Notes under the pieces: model-generated | Told to the model about the DNA's origin: nothing | Database searches by the model: none | The model's input: the letters and a program-made list of their open reading frames with translations, nothing else | Made by a program: the position numbers and the translations under genes | NCBI GenBank assembly: GCA_028281235.1 | Contig: JANQKG010000022.1 | Span: forward strand, 1 to 64,000 | Length of the DNA stretch: 64,000 nucleotides | Origin: Afifellaceae bacterium | GTDB taxonomy: Bacteria > Pseudomonadota > Alphaproteobacteria > Rhizobiales > Afifellaceae | Direction: 5' to 3' | In this document: positions 44,213-53,321 of the stretch, piece after piece | How positions within the stretch are numbered: the stretch's first letter is position 1 | Layout of the letters: the number at the start of each line of letters is the position of its first letter

Positions 44213-44994
44213 CGGAAGCCGGCCTCGCCTTCGGCGTGCAGCTTAGGGCCACGCTCCTCAAGCGCCTCCGGCGCCTCCTTGGTCGGCACGTTTGGCGCCT
44301 CGCCGATATCGCGCCACCGCGGCGCGGGATTGTGCGCCCATCGCACCGCGTTGCGCAGCACAATCTGCACGTCCCCCTGGTGATAGATCGGATAGGTCTC
44401 GTGGCCGGGCGAGAAGTAGAAGATGCGCCCTGCCCCGCGCTGGAAGGTCAGCCCGGAGCGGAACACCTCGCCCCCCTCATACCAGGAGACGAACACCGTC
44501 TCCGCCGGCTCCGGCACGGTGAACGGCTCGCCATACATCTCCGTCATGGGAATCTCGATGTGCTCGCCGAGCCCCGCGGCGATCGGATGGCTGGGATTGA
44601 TCACCCAAAGCCGTTCGCGCTCGCCCGCCTCGCGCCATCTCAAGCTGCACGGGGTCCCCATGAGGCGCTTGAAAATCTTGGAGAAATGCCCCGAATGGAG
44701 CACGATCAGCCCCATCCCCTCCCAGACACGCGCCTGCACCCGCTCCACGATTGCGTCATCCACATCGCCATGCGCCCGGTGCCCCCACCACAGGAGAACG
44801 TCGGTCCGCTCCAGCCGCGCCTCGGTCAGGCCATGCTCCGGCTCTTGCAGGGTCGCCGTCTCCGCCTCGATCTCACCGCCTTCGCGCAGGGCAGCTGCGA
44901 TCGTGCTGTGCATGCCGTCGGGGTAGAGCTTGGCGACTTCCGCGTTTTCACGCTCGTGTATGTTCTCGCCCCAGACGAGAGCGCGAATTGTCAT
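44209..44994 (-). CDS. thuA: ThuA-like domain protein
   Basis: The 261-residue protein has the class I glutamine-amidotransferase-like fold of Thu[25 protein letters not shown] at the start, [32 protein letters not shown] and [14 protein letters not shown]. It is involved in sugar use together with the adjacent dehydrogenase; the reaction is not known with certainty. Translationally coupled to thuB. Confidence 0.85.
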   Translation of the reverse strand: MTIRALVWGENIHERENAEVAKLYPDGMHSTIAAALREGGEIEAETATLQEPEHGLTEARLERTDVLLWWGHRAHGDVDDAIVERVQARVWEGMGLIVLHSGHFSKIFKRLMGTPCSLRWREAGERERLWVINPSHPIAAGLGEHIEIPMTEMYGEPFTVPEPAETVFVSWYEGGEVFRSGLTFQRGAGRIFYFSPGHETYPIYHQGDVQIVLRNAVRWAHNPAPRWRDIGEAPNVPTKEAPEALEERGPKLHAEGEAGFR

Positions 44995-45008
44995 CTCGGT
45001 CCTTTCCC

Positions 45009-46187
45009 CTAGGCCGCCGTTTCACGCACGCTTTGCAGCCAAGTACTTATCCGCTCCGCTGCCTCGTCGAGCACGTTGTCCCGTTTGGAGAAGCACAGTC
45101 TCAAGAAGCTCCTCGGCGCGTCCGACGCATAGAAGGCGGAGACGGGCACGGCGGTCACGCCGGCCTCCACCGTCATGCGCTTGGCAAGCGCCGCGTCATC
45201 GCTCTCAAGCTCAAGCGGGCTCATGTCAAGGGTCAGAAAATACGTCCCCCGACATGGGATGACGCGCGGCCCCAGCGGGGCGCATTGCCGCGCCAGCCGG
45301 TCCCGCTTCTCCTGAAGCTCAGCGGCCAGCGCCTTAAAGTATGCGTCATCCTTGGCAAGCCCGTAGGCGACCGCGATCTGCAGATTGGGCGGCGTGGTGA
45401 AGGTGGTGAATTGGTGCGCCTTGACGATCGGATCGATGAGCTTGGGCGCGGCTGTGACATATCCGACCTTCCACCCCGTCAGCGAGAAGCTCTTTCCAGC
45501 GGAACCGATTGCGACCACACGCTCACGCATCCCCTCAAGGCTGAGCATGGAGGTGTGCTGCAAGCCATCGAATACGATGTGCTCGTAGACCTCGTCGGCG
45601 ATGACATAGGAATCATGGCGAACCACAAGGTCAGCGATCAGCTTCAGCTCGTCATGCGTGAAGACCTTTGCGGCCGGGTTGTGCGGATTGTTGAGGAGAA
45701 GCGCTTTGGTCCGCGGTGAGAACGCGGCTCTCAACGCCGTCTCGTCGAGCGCCCAATCCGGTGGTGTAATGCGCACGCGCTTGGCCACGCCGCCCGCGCG
45801 CTTCACCAGCGGCAGATAACAATCATAGAGCGGCTCGATGAGAATCACCTCGTCGCCCGGCTCCACAAGCGCGTTGATGGCGTCCGACAGCGCTTCCGTC
45901 GCGCCCGACGTGACGAGCACTTCCCGCGCGGGGTCGACATCAAGCCCGTGGAAGCGTTTCCAATTGGCCGCCACCGCCTCGCGCAACGCCATGACCCCCA
46001 TCATCGGCGGATATTGATTGGGCCCTGTCATCAGCGCTTCCGCCGCTTCACGGCGGATGTCGTCGGGCCCATCGACGTCAGGAAAGCCCTGGCCGAGATT
46101 GACCGCCTTATGAGCGATCGCCAACCGACTCATTTCTTCAAAGATGGTCGTCGGCAGGCCGGTATAGACGGTGTTGGTCGGCTTCAT
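45009..46187 (-). CDS. Class I/II PLP aminotransferase
   Basis: The 392-residue fold-type I aminotransferase has [12 protein letters not shown] near the N-terminus, [26 protein letters not shown], and the PLP lysine in [15 protein letters not shown]. It is closest in pattern to methionine/kynurenine/N-succinyldiaminopimelate aminotransferases; substrate cannot be fixed. The ATG at 46187 is chosen over a TTG 24 bases upstream. It lies 14 bp before thuA on the same strand, so co-transcription is likely. Confidence 0.85.
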   Translation of the reverse strand: MKPTNTVYTGLPTTIFEEMSRLAIAHKAVNLGQGFPDVDGPDDIRREAAEALMTGPNQYPPMMGVMALREAVAANWKRFHGLDVDPAREVLVTSGATEALSDAINALVEPGDEVILIEPLYDCYLPLVKRAGGVAKRVRITPPDWALDETALRAAFSPRTKALLLNNPHNPAAKVFTHDELKLIADLVVRHDSYVIADEVYEHIVFDGLQHTSMLSLEGMRERVVAIGSAGKSFSLTGWKVGYVTAAPKLIDPIVKAHQFTTFTTPPNLQIAVAYGLAKDDAYFKALAAELQEKRDRLARQCAPLGPRVIPCRGTYFLTLDMSPLELESDDAALAKRMTVEAGVTAVPVSAFYASDAPRSFLRLCFSKRDNVLDEAAERISTWLQSVRETAA

Positions 46188-46383
46188 GCGGAAAGTCCAT
46201 TTGGGCCGCAACAGCTAAGCCGCGATGCCCGACGCCCGCAAGCCCGGTGTTGGGCCCTACTTAAAGTCGAGCTGCTGTTGATAGCCCCCTATTATCCCCC
46301 TCTGTTTGTGGCTTCTTAACCGGTGCATCTGATGTTGGCATCGCCTTCAGACCGGTTGAGGCCCTGGGAGGGCCCAAGCCCAC
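46188..46383. other. Divergent intergenic region
   Basis: 196 bp between the aminotransferase and the diguanylate cyclase. I see no clear palindrome or promoter pair. Confidence 0.3.
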
Positions 46384-47892
46384 ATGACAAGCGAGAACAA
46401 TTCCTCCGGCGCAGAGCCGCATTCACAGCCCAGCCCCGGCGACGACGAAAAGATGTTTGACCTCGCTCCGGTGTCGCTTTGGCTGGAGGATTACAGCGAA
46501 TTGAAGGCGCTCTTTGAGGAATGGCGCGCCGACGGCATTACCGACCTGGGCGCCTACCTTAAGGCGGACCCGCAACGCGCTAAGCAATGCGCCGATCGCA
46601 TCAAGCTGGTGAAGGTGAACCAGCGGACCTTGAGGCTTTTTGAAGCTGAAAGCCTGGACCATCTCGTCGCCAATCTGGACAGAGTGTTCCGCGACGACAT
46701 GCTGAACACGCATGGCGACGAGCTCGTGCAGATGTGGGAGGGGCAGCACAAATTCTTCTCCAACACGGTCAACTACACTTTGTCGGGGCGACGGCTCGAT
46801 ATTGAGCTGAGCGGCAGCATCCTCCCCGGCCACGAAGAGACCTGGGACCGCGTTCTCGTCGCCGTCCTGGACGTCACCGAACGGGAAAGCGCCCGCCGTG
46901 ACCTGGCCGGAAGCGAGCAATATGCGCGCGGGCTGTTTGCGCATTCGCCGGTATCCCTTTGGGTGGAGGATTTCAGCCAGGTCAAGCAATTGCTGGAAGA
47001 GGTGCGCAGCCAGGGCATCACCGATCTGCGCGTCTTCACTGACGTGCACCCGGAATTCGTCGAACGTTGCATGAGCGAGATACGCGTCATCGACGTGAAC
47101 CGTCATACGCTAGAGATGTTCAAGGCGCCCGACAAAGACGCATTGCTGGATCGCATCAACGAGGTGTTTCGCGATGACATGCAGCCGCATTTCCGCGAGC
47201 AGCTCATCGACCTTTGGGACGGCAAGCTCTTCCAGCAGCGCGAGGTCGTGAACTATGCACTCGACGGCAGCATGCTGCATGTTCATCTGCAGTTTTCGGT
47301 TCTGCCGGGGCACGAGCGCACCTGGTCTCAGGTGCAGGTGGCGCTAACCGACATCACCGCCCGCAAGAAGGCGGAGGCTTATCTTGAGTTCCTCGGCAAG
47401 CACGATCCGCTGACCAAGCTGTGCAACCGGCGCTTCTTCGTGGAAGAGATGAACCGCCTGGAGCGCCTCAACCGGAGCCCGGTCTCCGTCATCATTGCCG
47501 ACATGAACGAGCTGAAATCTGTGAACGACCGGCTCGGTCACGCCGCGGGCGATTCGCTTCTCAGGCGCGCCGGTGAGGTCCTGATGGAAGCCATCGACAC
47601 ACCGTCCAGTGCTTCGCGGATCGGCGGCGACGAGTTCGCCTTGCTACTGCCGAACGCCGATGAGGAGGACGCGCGCGTCGTTGTGGCGACGATCCGCAAG
47701 CTTCTCGCCCTCAACAACACGTTCTATTCTGCCGCTCCCCTGTCTCTGTCGGTCGGTGCGGCCACGGCGCGACCCGGCGAACGCCTTGAAGCGGTCATGC
47801 AACGAGCCGACGCGGCCATGTATATCGACAAGAACGACTACTACGCGCAGCCGAAACGCGATCGCCGCCGACGCGCCAAAGCCGCCGCTTAA
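46384..47892 (+). CDS. Diguanylate cyclase with tandem PAS-like domains
   Basis: The 502-residue cytoplasmic protein makes the second messenger c-di-GMP. Two homologous sensor units of about 130 residues lie in tandem (about 25-165 and 185-325): each starts LAPVSLWLEDYSELK or HSPVSLWVEDFSQVK, has VNQRTLRLFEA or VNRHTLEMFKA, and ends with LPGHE-x-TW and VLDVTER or ALTDITA. The C-terminal GGDEF domain carries the active site SRIGGDEFALLL. The RxxD inhibitory site expected five residues before GGDEF is missing. Convergent with the DppA-like gene, 12 bp apart. Confidence 0.92.
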   Translation: MTSENNSSGAEPHSQPSPGDDEKMFDLAPVSLWLEDYSELKALFEEWRADGITDLGAYLKADPQRAKQCADRIKLVKVNQRTLRLFEAESLDHLVANLDRVFRDDMLNTHGDELVQMWEGQHKFFSNTVNYTLSGRRLDIELSGSILPGHEETWDRVLVAVLDVTERESARRDLAGSEQYARGLFAHSPVSLWVEDFSQVKQLLEEVRSQGITDLRVFTDVHPEFVERCMSEIRVIDVNRHTLEMFKAPDKDALLDRINEVFRDDMQPHFREQLIDLWDGKLFQQREVVNYALDGSMLHVHLQFSVLPGHERTWSQVQVALTDITARKKAEAYLEFLGKHDPLTKLCNRRFFVEEMNRLERLNRSPVSVIIADMNELKSVNDRLGHAAGDSLLRRAGEVLMEAIDTPSSASRIGGDEFALLLPNADEEDARVVVATIRKLLALNNTFYSAAPLSLSVGAATARPGERLEAVMQRADAAMYIDKNDYYAQPKRDRRRRAKAAA

Positions 47893-47904
47893 GCTTAGTT
47901 CCGC

Positions 47905-49500
47905 CTATTTCTCCGAAAACCCGACGCCCTCAAAAGGTTGTCGGCCGAGCGGATCCATCTTGTAACCCTCAACGTTCGATCGCGCCGCCATCAGCACGAT
48001 GGAATGGGCCAGCGGCACCCAAGGCGCCTGGTCGTGGAAGATCTGCTGCGCCGCGCGATAGAGTTTCTCGCGCTCCTCCTGGTCGCTGACCCGCTTCGCC
48101 TGCGTGACCAGGTCGTCGTAATCCGGGTCGCACCATTTGGCGATGTTGTTGCCGCCGGGCCGGGCGGCCGTGCATCCCAGAAGCACGTGCAGAAAATTAT
48201 CCGGGTCGCCGTTGTCGCCCGTCCAGCCGTAGAGCGCCATCGACGGTTTGCCGGCTTGAAGGGCGGCGCGATATTCCGGCCATTCGTCGCTCATGAGCGT
48301 CGCGCGAATGCCGATCCGCGCCAGATCATACTGGATCAGCTCCGCGATGCGTTTTCCGTTGGGATTGTACGGACGGCTGACCGGTATGTACCAAAGGTCC
48401 GTGTCAAAGCCCTCCGCCAGTCCCGCCTCGATCATAAGCTGCTGCGCAGCCGCCGGATCGTACGGATAGGGATCGATGTCGTCATTGTAGGACCACATGG
48501 TCGGTGGGATGGCGCTTTTGGCGGCAACGCCGGCGCCGCGATAGACCGCCTCGATGATCGCTGCTTTGTCGATCGCCAGATTGATGGCGCGCCTGACACG
48601 CACGTCGTGGAAAGGCGGCCGCTGCGTGTTCATCCCGAGATAGCCGATATTCAGCCCTTCCTGGGTCAACAGCTTCAGCGAGGGGTCCGCCTCAATGCCG
48701 TCGCGGTCGCCGGGATTGGGAAAGGCGCTGAGATGGCACTCCCCCGCCCGGAGCTTGGTCAGCCGTACGGCGGCGTTTGGGGTGATGGAGAAGACCAAAG
48801 TCTCAATCGGCTGCTTGCCGCGCCAATAATCCTCAAACGCCCGATAGCGGACCGAGACATCAGGCTGGAAATCCACGAAGGCGAACGGCCCGGTCCCGAT
48901 CGGCTTCTTGTCGAACGCCTCCGGCATGCCTGCTTCCATCAATTGCTCTGCATATTCCGCCGATTGCACAACGTTGAACGGCATCGCCAGATCGGCCAGG
49001 AACGGTGCCTCGGGCCGCGACAAGCGTATGCGCACCGTGTGGTCGTCGACCTTCTCTACGGATTCAAGCAGCTCCGGCATGCCCATATCCTTGAAGTAGT
49101 CGTAGCTCGACTCGCCGACATCATGGTACGGATGATCCTCCTTCCACTGCCGATGCATGGAGAAGATGACGTCGTCGGCGTTCATCGGCCGGCTGGGCGT
49201 GAACAGATCGTTGGACTGAAACGGCACGTCGCGGCGCAGATAAAAGGTGTATTCGGTTCCGTCGTCGGAGATGTCCCAAGATTCCGCCAATGACGGCATG
49301 ATCTCCGTCGTGCCCGGCACGAACTCCACCAGATTGTTGAAGAAGAGCCGCCCCGCACTGATCGCCGTCGAGGTCGTCATCGCCTGCGGATTAAGCGATT
49401 CCGGATTGCCTTCAGAACAATAGACGAAGGTATCGCCGCGCGCTGCGCCGACTGACAACGCCATCAAGCCGGCCAGCACGCCGACGGTCGCTCTTCGCAT
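47905..49500 (-). CDS. DppA-like peptide-binding protein, orphan, next to a sensor kinase
   Basis: The 531-residue periplasmic binding protein has a signal peptide (residues 1-22) and a family 5 fold: TFVYCSEGNPESLNP, MPSLAESWDISDDGTEYTF, KPIGTGPFAF and GWTGDNGDPDNF. It is closely similar along its length to the DppA at 59573-61174, including cysteines in VYCSEG, GEC, LGC and WC. No permease or ATPase genes accompany it. It starts 4 bp after the end of the sensor kinase gene, which suggests a ligand-presenting role for that kinase, though sharing the dpp transporter is also possible. Confidence 0.9.
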   Translation of the reverse strand: MRRATVGVLAGLMALSVGAARGDTFVYCSEGNPESLNPQAMTTSTAISAGRLFFNNLVEFVPGTTEIMPSLAESWDISDDGTEYTFYLRRDVPFQSNDLFTPSRPMNADDVIFSMHRQWKEDHPYHDVGESSYDYFKDMGMPELLESVEKVDDHTVRIRLSRPEAPFLADLAMPFNVVQSAEYAEQLMEAGMPEAFDKKPIGTGPFAFVDFQPDVSVRYRAFEDYWRGKQPIETLVFSITPNAAVRLTKLRAGECHLSAFPNPGDRDGIEADPSLKLLTQEGLNIGYLGMNTQRPPFHDVRVRRAINLAIDKAAIIEAVYRGAGVAAKSAIPPTMWSYNDDIDPYPYDPAAAQQLMIEAGLAEGFDTDLWYIPVSRPYNPNGKRIAELIQYDLARIGIRATLMSDEWPEYRAALQAGKPSMALYGWTGDNGDPDNFLHVLLGCTAARPGGNNIAKWCDPDYDDLVTQAKRVSDQEEREKLYRAAQQIFHDQAPWVPLAHSIVLMAARSNVEGYKMDPLGRQPFEGVGFSEK

Positions 49501-49504
49501 GTGT

Positions 49505-51868
49505 CTATACCCTTTCAAACTGACGGCTCCGTGCCGACGCAGGTTCCGCCGGCGGATCGCTGACGGCCTTCGGTATGTCGATGGTGAAGCGTGTGCCCTT
49601 GCCGACCTTGCTGTAGAGGCTGATGTGGCCCTGCAGGCGGCTGGTCACCAGATTGTAGACGATGTGCAGGCCGAGGCCTGTCGAGCCGGTGCTACGTCCC
49701 GTCGTGAAGAACGGATCGAATGCCTTGCCGATATCGGCCTCCGGGATGCCTTTGCCATCGTCGGAGAAGACGATGCGTACCGAATCGATGCTCGGCTCAC
49801 TCACGCGGATTTCAAGATGGCCGGCATCGCCCTCGCCATAGGCATGCGTCAGCGCGTTGGTGAGGAGATTGGTCAGCACCTGCCCGAGCGCGCCGGGATA
49901 CGTGTCGAGATTAAGGTCGGGCGGGCAGTCGATAGCCACCTCGTGCTTCGTCTTGCGCAAGACCGGGCTGAGGCTGGTCAGAAGGTCGTGCAGCCAATCG
50001 TCCATGACGAATTGCCGCCGCTCGCCGCTCGCCTGGTCGGCTGCAACCTGCTTGAAGCTGTGCACCAAATCGGCCGCGCGCGTCAGATTGGCGAAAAGAA
50101 GCTGCGTCCCCTCGCCCATACGCTCCATGAAGCGCCGCAACACGGAGCGCTGCAGCTTGCCGCTCTCCGCCGCCTCCGCAAAGCGCTTGGACTCATCACC
50201 CAGCAGGGTCGACGTCGTAAGCGCAATGCCGAGCGGCGTGTTGATCTCGTGCGCGACGCCGGCGACGAGCTGTCCGAGCGAGGCGAGCTTCTCCGCCTGG
50301 ATCAGGTCGGTCTGCGCCTGCTGCAGCTCCGCTAGCGCTGCATCGGCGCGCTCTTTTGACTTTCGCAGCGCCTGCTCACGCCGGCCGATCTCGGTGAGGA
50401 ACACATTCGTCGCGCGCGCCATGTCACCCAACTCGTCGCGGCGGTCGAAATCAGCGATCAGCCCGGAGCGCGTGTTCTGCGACAACTCCACCATGCTCTG
50501 CTGCAACCGGCTGAGCGGCCGCGTGATGGAGCGTGCCACCGCAAGCGCCGTCACCGAGCCAAGAAGCAGACCCACGGCGGCGCCGAGAATAAGAATGCGG
50601 CCGACCAGATCGCTGATCCGCTCCGCGTCGCGCGTCAGCGTCTCGTTCAATAGCCGCGAGCGTCCGATCATGCGCCGCGTTGTGGCATCCATCTCCCTGA
50701 GAATGCGGTTCTGCTCGGTAAGGCCCTCAATCGTCGTGGCCAATCCGGTTCGCCATTGCGCGACCGCATCCACCATCTCCGTTTGAATGAGCGGCGAGAT
50801 CGGCAGCGTCGCGATGATGGCCCCGAGATTGCTGCTCTCGTCATAGATACGTTGCACGGCTTCGGCATCGCGCGCGGTCAGCGCTTCGGCCGTGCGGTTG
50901 CTGCGCTTCAGCGCTTCAATGGCGATCTCCTGTGTCGCCCGCTCCGTCTCCGACGAAAGCACCGAATAGGTCAGAAGCTCAGCCACCTGGTCGTGCAGAG
51001 CGCGCTGCTCGGTGGCGTTGATCTTGATCAGCCGCTCCACCCAGTCCGTCAGCCGGCGCCCAGCCTCCGTGGCGCTTGGAGGCGCCTGGTCCAACAGCGC
51101 GGCATCCGGCGTCGGCGTCATGCTGATTTCATAGGCGAGGAGGAGCCGGCTGAGATCACGCACGGACTCGTCGCGGTCGGCGGCGGCAAGCGCCTCGCTC
51201 AGCCGCATGCCGCCGCTGCGCATCCGGCCGACCTCGAAGCTGAAGCGTACGGAGCCGGTCAGCGCCGCAGGTGCGGCATCCTCGGCCGCCGCGCGGAACA
51301 ATTGCACGGCCGAAATAGCGGCGGAGAACTCGTGCGCACGGTCGACGATCTCGCGCGCGACGCGCAGCTTGCGGTCGCTCTCCGCCAGCGATTGGACGAC
51401 ATCGGCGTTGGAGCGATGCTGGCGCTCCCGTGCCTCGTCGGTCATGCCGACGAGACTGTCGGTGCGCCCCGCCATGCTGACCACAAGCTGGTCGTTGCGT
51501 CCCGTCACGTCGAGCAGGCGACGCATGTCCTCAGTGTAGCGCTGCAGCGCGCCCGCCGCTTCGTCGACGGCTTCCACATGCTGGCTTTCGCGCACGATGC
51601 CGGCGAGACGTCTGAGGTCGAAGCGCGCCTGTTCGGTGTAGGTCCGAAAAAGCTCGTAATGCTGCGTACGGTCGCTACGCGTCGTTTCCAGGAAGTCGTC
51701 GCGCGCCGTCCCGGCGGAAAGCAGATTGCGATAAATCGTGCCGGCAAGCACCGCGCCGGAGCGTGCCCGGTCGGCCTCGTTCAAAAGTATGAAAGCGGCG
51801 AGCGCGATAGCCGCCGCAATCGTGATAGGGATGCCGCCAACGAGAAGGACCCGATAGGTAATTCGCAT
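49505..51868 (-). CDS. Sensor histidine kinase with large helical periplasmic domain (TorS-like)
   Basis: The 787-residue kinase has a first membrane helix (about 7-29), a long all-helical periplasmic region (about 30-435), a second helix (about 440-462), HAMP, a coiled coil, a DHp domain with VAGVAHEINTPLG (His about 540), and an HATPase domain with N-box TNLLTNALTHAYG, DDGKGIP and TGSTGLGLHIV. The helical sensor resembles TorS, whose partner TorT is a periplasmic binding protein; here a DppA-like gene follows 4 bp downstream. No receiver domain is present in this protein. The ATG at 51868 is chosen; an ATG at 51991 would add 41 unlikely residues. Confidence 0.85.
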   Translation of the reverse strand: MRITYRVLLVGGIPITIAAAIALAAFILLNEADRARSGAVLAGTIYRNLLSAGTARDDFLETTRSDRTQHYELFRTYTEQARFDLRRLAGIVRESQHVEAVDEAAGALQRYTEDMRRLLDVTGRNDQLVVSMAGRTDSLVGMTDEARERQHRSNADVVQSLAESDRKLRVAREIVDRAHEFSAAISAVQLFRAAAEDAAPAALTGSVRFSFEVGRMRSGGMRLSEALAAADRDESVRDLSRLLLAYEISMTPTPDAALLDQAPPSATEAGRRLTDWVERLIKINATEQRALHDQVAELLTYSVLSSETERATQEIAIEALKRSNRTAEALTARDAEAVQRIYDESSNLGAIIATLPISPLIQTEMVDAVAQWRTGLATTIEGLTEQNRILREMDATTRRMIGRSRLLNETLTRDAERISDLVGRILILGAAVGLLLGSVTALAVARSITRPLSRLQQSMVELSQNTRSGLIADFDRRDELGDMARATNVFLTEIGRREQALRKSKERADAALAELQQAQTDLIQAEKLASLGQLVAGVAHEINTPLGIALTTSTLLGDESKRFAEAAESGKLQRSVLRRFMERMGEGTQLLFANLTRAADLVHSFKQVAADQASGERRQFVMDDWLHDLLTSLSPVLRKTKHEVAIDCPPDLNLDTYPGALGQVLTNLLTNALTHAYGEGDAGHLEIRVSEPSIDSVRIVFSDDGKGIPEADIGKAFDPFFTTGRSTGSTGLGLHIVYNLVTSRLQGHISLYSKVGKGTRFTIDIPKAVSDPPAEPASARSRQFERV

Positions 51869-52024
51869 TCCCACACCCGAACCGGCACTGCGCGCCCGGC
51901 GCGCTCCGATCTTATCAGAGAGCAGCGGGCTGGCGAGAGGGCCGGTTCGTGCGTCTGGCGGTGGATCCAGCGCGGCGGGACGATGATTCATACCGGGCGA
52001 GGCGCATCGCGCCTGACAGGGCGT

Positions 52025-52423
52025 CTAGCGCGCCGCTGTCTGTGAAGTGGGCACGCGAAGCAGCACCGTTTCCGCCTCTCCGGCCTGGTAGCCGAAGGTC
52101 ACGAAGCGCACATTGTCGGCCGTCGAGCCGTCTGCGGTGACGAGGCAATCGGCGCTGATGTTCGGCCAGGCCTGACCCTCGCAACCGGCAACACCGAGGT
52201 CACCCTTGGGCAGACGCACCAAAGCGGCGCGGGTCGCCTGGTCGACATCGGCGAGATCGATTGAGGCAAAGGCGCCGCCGATGCGCTCAGCGATCAGCTC
52301 CGGGCCGGGCTGGCCGGCCGCGGCGCGGGCTTCGCCATTGAACGGCGCGGCGATCATACCGGCAATGGCCAGTGCAGAGCCAAACAGAGCGGCGGCGGCG
52401 ATAAGCGTCTTCGACTGGGTCAT
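52025..52423 (-). CDS. Small exported hypothetical protein in sensor cluster
   Basis: The 132-residue protein has a signal peptide (residues 1-34, cleavage after about ARA) and a mature part of about 98 residues with two cysteines (VAGCEGQAW, SADCLVTAD) likely in a disulfide. GGAGG precedes the ATG at 52423. I do not recognise a family. It lies between the response regulator gene and the TorS-like kinase gene on the same strand, 175 bp from the former, so it may have its own promoter and may be a target or accessory of the system. Confidence 0.7.
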   Translation of the reverse strand: MTQSKTLIAAAALFGSALAIAGMIAAPFNGEARAAAGQPGPELIAERIGGAFASIDLADVDQATRAALVRLPKGDLGVAGCEGQAWPNISADCLVTADGSTADNVRFVTFGYQAGEAETVLLRVPTSQTAAR

Positions 52424-52598
52424 CTTCACGTCCCTCCGGAGCCCCTGCCCTGGGCTCGTCCGATGAGACACACGATAGGCCTCGACCTTTTCCGACGTTT
52501 TTCGCGACAGCGGGAAAGCGTTTCGTCGACCCGCGGTAATGTTTCTTGCCACCGGTGTGCGACGAAACAATTCGGCTGGAACGGGGATTCCCGGCCGC

Positions 52599-53321
52599 TC
52601 AGGAGGCCTGCGGGTCCTCCGGCGAGAACACATAGCCGGCGCCGCGCACGGTTTTGATCACGCGCGGATGCGACGGCTCAGGCTCGATCTTTCGCCGTAT
52701 GCGTGTGATTCGCACGTCGATCGCCCGGTCAAACGCCTCTGCGTCGCGTGCCTGCGCCAGGTCAAGCAGCCGCTCGCGGGTGAGAACCCGCTTGGGATTC
52801 TCCGCAAACGCCTTCAGAAGACCGAACTCCGACGCCGTCAGCGGATGCTCATTGCCGTCTTCATCGCGCAACGTGCGCGCGTCGAGGTCAAGCCACTTGG
52901 TACCCATCTTGACGGTGCGGTTCGGCTCGCCTGCCGGACCGGCGGCAGCGACCGCACTCCGCCGCAGCACGGAGCGCACGCGCGCAAGAAGCTCGCGCAG
53001 CTCGCAAGGCTTGGCGAGATAATCGTCGGCGCCAAGCTCCAGCCCGACGACGCGGTCGATGGGGCTTGCGGTGGCCGTCAGCATGATCACCGGCACATTC
53101 CCCGATTGCTTCAGGAAGCGCACGAGCGACAGCCCATCCTCCTCCGGCATGTTGAGGTCGAGCACCACGAGATCGGGACGGACCTTCTCCACTTCGGTGC
53201 GCAGCGACGGGCCGCCGTCGCACAGCGTCACGTCAAAGCCATGCATCTTAAGATAATCGCCGATCATGTCGCGTGCTGCGGCCTCGTCGTCGACGACAAA
53301 TATGTTCTGCTGCTGGCTCAT
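52599..53321 (-). CDS. OmpR-family response regulator
   Basis: The 240-residue protein has a receiver domain (residues 5-120) with VVDDE, phospho-acceptor Asp55 in VVLDLNMPEEDG, TATAS and the Lys in DDYLAKP, and a winged-helix DNA-binding domain (about 140-235) ending VIKTVRGAGYVF. It overlaps the preceding kinase gene by 4 bases, so that kinase is the obvious partner. The TorS-like kinase downstream could also use it. Confidence 0.9.
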   Translation of the reverse strand: MSQQQNIFVVDDEAAARDMIGDYLKMHGFDVTLCDGGPSLRTEVEKVRPDLVVLDLNMPEEDGLSLVRFLKQSGNVPVIMLTATASPIDRVVGLELGADDYLAKPCELRELLARVRSVLRRSAVAAAGPAGEPNRTVKMGTKWLDLDARTLRDEDGNEHPLTASEFGLLKAFAENPKRVLTRERLLDLAQARDAEAFDRAIDVRITRIRRKIEPEPSHPRVIKTVRGAGYVFSPEDPQAS

